NCBI RefSeq assembly: GCF_021044625.1
Contig: NZ_CP087999.1
Location: 389,001 to 453,000 of the forward strand
From: Geomonas sp. RF6
Lineage (GTDB): Bacteria > Desulfobacterota > Desulfuromonadia > Geobacterales > Geobacteraceae
Reading direction: 5' to 3'
DNA: 64,000 bases
Part shown: positions 60,488-64,000 of the stretch, one piece after another
Layout of the letters: each line of letters starts with the position of its first letter
Numbering within the stretch: the first letter of the stretch is position 1
Notes under the pieces: generated by a model
The model's input: only the letters and a program-made list of their open reading frames with translations
Told to the model about the DNA's origin: nothing
Database searches by the model: none
Made by a program: the position numbers and the translations under genes

Positions 60488-61384
60488 TCAATGTTCTTTT
60501 ACCTCCAGAAGGAGATCGCTGCTCCCTTCGGACGCCCGCCCTTTCTTGTCGACAACCTGCCAACGAACTCTTACCGGCATCCCCGCCTTGAAGAGGGAAG
60601 GATCTTTAGGCTTCAGGACGGCAGCCATGTCGAAGACAGAGTGGTATATGTCGCCGTGAAAAACGGAACCGTCGGCGGCTGTCATCTGGAGCAGCTTGAT
60701 GTCCACGGGGCGGTCGAAGAAGGCGTTCACCTCTCCCACGTACCTGTCACCTTTTTCCTTCATGGCAGTGACGCTCAGCAGTCGCGGGGGCGGAAGGGGA
60801 AGGACGGCACGCTGGTCCACGCGCTTTACAAGCTGGCTCAGTCTCGAGTCCTTCCCTTCGACCTGAATCCGCACCGTTTTCACCCCCTCAAACTGGGTGA
60901 AGGTCAGCACAACGGCGTTGACGAGCGCCCGGTCAGCGGCATCATCCTCCTTGGCACGCAGAACTTCGGGACTGAAATTGACGGTCACGACCCCGCTTCC
61001 CTCTTCGACGGAAAGGAGACGAGTGCCTGGCGGAAACGGCTGGAGCAGTTCCCCCTGGTAGCTCTTCAGATCGGCCATGCCGCCCATCAGTCGCTGAACC
61101 GCAACCTTCTTGAGGCTTGCCTGGTCAAAGGTGAAGAAGGGGAAAGGAACAGCCTTTGCCGGGTCTTTGGCAGACGGGAAGAAGATGACGAACGCGTAGC
61201 AGCTTCCCTTGTCCGTGGTGGGTGCCGGGCCAAAATGTTCCTCAAATGCCTTGGTGGCTGAGACGCGTACCGGCTTGGTGGGCGCCGCAGCGTCCTTCCG
61301 GGAACAGCCGGTAAGGAGCAGCATAGGGATTAGGAGGATGGAGAGAAGTCGCAGAGCCGTCATCAGTACGTGTATCCTTTTCAT
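60488..61384 (-). CDS. GerMN-domain lipoprotein
   Basis: 298 residues from the ATG at 61384, with a GAGGGGA site. The signal peptide ends in an LLTGC lipobox. A GerMN domain is present at about 60-190 (ASLKKVAVQRLMGGMADL, PPGTRLLSVEEGSGVVTVNFSPEV, LVNAVVLTFTQFEGVKTVRIQVEG). A second beta-rich region (about 200-298) resembles bacterial Ig-like spore/cell-wall domains. GerMN proteins bind peptidoglycan-related structures in envelopes. It lies 51 bases upstream of the NtrC-type gene on the same strand. Confidence 0.85.
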   Translation of the reverse strand: MKRIHVLMTALRLLSILLIPMLLLTGCSRKDAAAPTKPVRVSATKAFEEHFGPAPTTDKGSCYAFVIFFPSAKDPAKAVPFPFFTFDQASLKKVAVQRLMGGMADLKSYQGELLQPFPPGTRLLSVEEGSGVVTVNFSPEVLRAKEDDAADRALVNAVVLTFTQFEGVKTVRIQVEGKDSRLSQLVKRVDQRAVLPLPPPRLLSVTAMKEKGDRYVGEVNAFFDRPVDIKLLQMTAADGSVFHGDIYHSVFDMAAVLKPKDPSLFKAGMPVRVRWQVVDKKGRASEGSSDLLLEVKEH

Positions 61385-61659
61385 TACGATCCCCTCGCCT
61401 TAGATTCGACCGTTAGTCGTTACTACTTCGCGTGTACCAGAACTTCGACCGACGCGCCGTGCGTCCTCAACTGCAACTGTTGCGAATCAGCACAACCCGT
61501 ACCAAAGCGTAAGGCCCTGAATGAGCTGCAACTTTCTCGTTGCAGCAGTGAGTTACTGTGGAATATTCCACAACCGTCCGTTGCATATTCTCCTGCACAA
61601 GAGGTTTGGACATCGCTACCGTCCGCGTCCCATGACCCGGCACTCCCGCTTCTGGATAC

Positions 61660-61697
61660 AAAAATGGGAGAGGCAACCGCTGGCTGCCTCTCCCATT
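61660..61697 (-). terminator. Terminator of the tRNA gene
   Basis: On the minus strand an ATGGGAGAGGCAGCC/GGTTGCCTCTCCCAT-type stem is followed by TTTTGT. It starts about 18 bases after the 3' CCA of the tRNA. Confidence 0.8.
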
Positions 61698-61715
61698 TCT
61701 GCATCTGAAAGTTTT

Positions 61716-61791
61716 TGGAGCGGGAACGCAGGAGTCGAACCTGCGGCCTCAACCCTGGTGGGGCTGTGCTCTACCACTAAACTATCCCCGC
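61716..61791 (-). tRNA. tRNA-Gly-like gene with atypical anticodon loop and T-arm
   Basis: 76 bases, encoded CCA. Cloverleaf on the minus strand: acceptor GCGGGGA/TTCCCGC, D-arm GTTT..GAGC, anticodon arm CAGCC..GGTTG, T-loop TTCGACT. The anticodon by position is ACC (Gly). Odd features: position 33 is C, not U; C32 could pair with G38, shrinking the loop; one extra G between the T-stem and acceptor gives a 13-bp acceptor/T branch instead of 12. It may be a diverged or specialised tRNA, or a pseudogene, but a terminator follows it. Confidence 0.65.
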
Positions 61792-61979
61792 GCACATCCA
61801 GTTTGCCAAAAGGTGGCCGGCTGTCAACGGCAGGTGTGACATGCCACCTCCCCTTGCCTCGCCACCTTCGGAAACCTGTATGCCCCTCCGAAGGCCGACA
61901 TCCTCACGATGGTACACTTGTAGTTGGTGCCTGCGCATTAACAAGCTGAACAAATCTTTCGCAGGCAAAGGAGTTTGCA

Positions 61980-62870
61980 ATGTTGGCTAGAAGTATGACG
62001 ATCATGACATGTGCGCTGGTGATGTTTTCGGCAACGGCGTACGCGCAGGGCGGTTTACCGGACACAGTAGTCATCGACCAGATGACCGGGATGAAAGGAA
62101 AAGCGAACGAGCAGGAAGGCGTCTACAAGGTCACCGCACCTCGTTCCGACCTGAAGGTCACCGTGGCAGGGACCAAGGTCACTCCCCCGATGGGCCTCAC
62201 GTCGTGGGCAGCTTTCAAGAAGGTCGGCAACAGCACGATGGTGATGGGAGACATCGTGCTCCAGGAAGATCAGATCGACCCGGTGATGGATGCGGCCCTC
62301 AAGAGCGGTCTGCAGGTGACAGGCCTGCACAACCACTTCATTTACGACGATCCCCGCATCATGTTCATGCACATCGGGGGAACAGGGAAGGACGCCGACC
62401 TCGCCTCGGCTGTCGGCAAGGTCTTCAACGCCGTAAAGGAAACCTCTGGGGGGACGACGAAAGCCGGTGCCGACATCGACCCGGCCAGCTCGAACCTCAC
62501 CACGAGCAAGCTGGAAGCGATCCTTGGCAAAGGTGAGTACAAGGACGGCGTCTTCAAGGTCACCATCGGGCGCACCACAAAGATGCACGGGCACGACGCA
62601 GGGAAGGAAATGGGGGTGAACACCTGGGCAGCCTTTGCCGGATCCGACAGCAAAGCGGTGGTGGACGGGGATTTCGCCATGCTGGAGTCGGAACTGCAAC
62701 CGGTGCTGAAGGCGTTGCGCGGTGCTGGAATCAGCATCGTCGCCATCCACAACCACATGACCCTGGAGCAGCCGCGAATCATGTTCCTCCACTTCTGGGG
62801 CGTGGGGAAGGCGGAAATGCTGGCTAACGGCGTCAAGTCGGCTCTCGGCAAGACAGCTTCGCAGAAATAG
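61980..62870 (+). CDS. Exported DUF1259 (LppY/LpqO-like) protein
   Basis: 296 residues from the ATG at 61980, with an AAAGGAG site. The signal peptide ends at TAYAQ. Two DUF1259 units follow (about 30-150 and 165-290) with the conserved VTGLHNHF and VAIHNHMTLEQPRIMFLHFWG motifs. Compared with the homologue at 27292 it lacks the Thr/Pro-rich tail. It is 35 bases upstream of chrA, so it may be co-transcribed with that transporter. Function unknown. Confidence 0.88.
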   Translation: MLARSMTIMTCALVMFSATAYAQGGLPDTVVIDQMTGMKGKANEQEGVYKVTAPRSDLKVTVAGTKVTPPMGLTSWAAFKKVGNSTMVMGDIVLQEDQIDPVMDAALKSGLQVTGLHNHFIYDDPRIMFMHIGGTGKDADLASAVGKVFNAVKETSGGTTKAGADIDPASSNLTTSKLEAILGKGEYKDGVFKVTIGRTTKMHGHDAGKEMGVNTWAAFAGSDSKAVVDGDFAMLESELQPVLKALRGAGISIVAIHNHMTLEQPRIMFLHFWGVGKAEMLANGVKSALGKTASQK

Positions 62871-62905
62871 GGGAAGGTGTAGCGAGCGCAGAGCACCCAC
62901 GCCAA

Positions 62906-64000
62906 TGAAGAGAGAGAACGAAGAAGAGGTCAAGGGGGAGGAGCACGGTGCCAAAGCTGTCGGGCTGTTGGAACTCACCCTCTACTTTCTGCGGCTCGGT
63001 GCCCTCGGGTTCGGAGGCCCGATAGCCCTGGCCGGCTACATGCAGCGCGACCTGATCCCCCGCGGGTGGATCACCGACAGAGAATACCAGGAGGGGCTGG
63101 CTTTTTCCCAGATGATGCCCGGTCCCCTCGCCGCACAACTCGCCATGTGGATCGGCTTCATCCGCCACGGCGTTGTCGGAGCCTCCCTCATCGGCATCGT
63201 TTTCATCCTCCCCACATTCCTCCTCGTCCTTTTGATCTCCTACCTTTACGTCGCATACCGCGGCATTTCCGTCGTCCAGGCCCTTTTCTACGGCATCGGG
63301 CCGGTCGTCATCGCCATAGTGGCGCTCTCGGCCCTGCGCATCGCCAAGAAGACGGTGGGGAGGGACTGGCGCCTCTGGCTGATTTTTGCCGTTGTTGCGC
63401 TGACAACCGTGGTGGTCCGTGCCGAAATCGCCCTCCTCTTCCTCGCGGCAGGAGGGATCGGCGTACTCATCTACCACCCGCCGAGATACTGGAGGCGGGG
63501 CACGACGACTCCAGCGGTATGGGGGATATCCGGATTTCTTGGCATCGCCGGCGCCCCCCGCCTCCTGGAGCTGGGCGCCTTCTTCGTGAAAGCCGGTGCG
63601 TTTACCTTCGGCAGCGGGCTCGCCATCGTGCCATTTCTGCACCAGGGTGTCGTGCTGCAGCACCATTGGCTGAACGAGCGGCAGTTTCTGGATGCAGTTG
63701 CAGTCGGAATCATCACTCCCGGCCCGGTGGTGATCACCGCGGCTTTCGTGGGATACCTGGTGGATGGATTTGTCGGCGCAGCAGTGGCCGCGGCAGCCGT
63801 CTTTTCCCCAGTGTACTTCTTCGTTCTCTTCATCGGTCGCTACATCATCCGGTACCGGGAAAATGCCGGGCTGCAGGGGTTCATCAAGGGGGCGACTTCG
63901 GCCGCCTCCGGCGCCATTGCAGGGGCGTCCGTCATTCTCGGGCAGGGTTCCGTTATAGACGTGCCTACCGCTATAATGTGCGCGGCGAGCCTTTTAATCC
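62906..64000 (+). CDS. chrA: Chromate transporter ChrA (3' end outside window)
   Basis: 365 residues visible from the ATG at 62906, and the frame is still open at the window end. The CHR family signatures are clear: YFLRLGALGFGGPIALAGYM, GLAFSQMMPGPLAAQLAMWIG, and in the second half FFVKAGAFTFGSGLAIVPFL and VGIITPGPVVITAAFVGYL. ChrA exports chromate, or imports it, with sulfate-like specificity. The ribosome site is weak. The real protein is about 400 residues, so nearly all of it is present. Confidence 0.93.

Overview
The window reads like a chromosomal segment of a GC-rich, Geobacter-type bacterium (Desulfuromonadota/Geobacteraceae is my inference). Supporting signs are a 2-methylcitrate pathway, many multi-PAS histidine kinases, sigma-54 type promoters with an NtrC-family regulator, rubredoxin, DUF1259 proteins and several families of palindromic intergenic repeats. 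No rRNA, phage, IS transposase or CRISPR array was seen. One atypical tRNA-like gene is present.

Layout. 1-6426 (+): end of prpB, prpC, prpD, an acetoacetyl-CoA synthetase and an aldo/keto reductase (propionate/short-chain acid use). 6579-10564 (-): DUF35 protein, thiolase, acyl-CoA dehydrogenase and pirin. 11083-16953 (-): a large sensor kinase, an NlpC/P60-type lipoprotein with two small membrane proteins, and a lipoprotein. 17340-33029: UspA, a rubredoxin, a chemotaxis receptor, three receiver-containing signalling proteins, Pal, a DUF1259 protein and two more kinases. 33031-37631 (-): an outer-membrane protein, a sigma-54-linked cluster of two small membrane proteins around a receiver, an MFS transporter and a secreted knottin-like peptide.

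38043-53543 (+) is the most striking part. It starts with a polyamine-type periplasmic binding protein and an outer-membrane beta-barrel. Next comes a 760-residue protein with a signal peptide in which EutB and EutC (the two subunits of adenosylcobalamin-dependent ethanolamine ammonia-lyase) are fused, with all five known EutB active-site residues conserved. It is followed by an unknown integral membrane protein, a BtuFCD/FecBCD-type ABC importer, and six genes whose order and domains match mxaRSACKL (MoxR ATPase, DUF58, membrane-anchored periplasmic protein, VWA, small anchored protein, VWA). In methylotrophs that set matures a periplasmic metal-cofactor enzyme, methanol dehydrogenase. I propose that this island encodes an exported B12-dependent amino-alcohol lyase with its own substrate capture, corrinoid transport and maturation machinery. 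I know of no description of such a system. Export, substrate and the maturation role are inference.

53676-64000: a small membrane protein, a DUF2284 protein, a fatty acyl-CoA ligase, a MazEF-like toxin-antitoxin pair, a DUF2318/HMA metal-handling pair with a nearby NtrC-type regulator, a GerMN lipoprotein, the atypical tRNA, a second DUF1259 protein, and the start of a ChrA chromate transporter that runs off the window. Long composite repeats recur at 34.1-34.6, 44.2-44.5, 52.3-52.4 and 54.3-54.5 kb, in and around the exported-lyase island.
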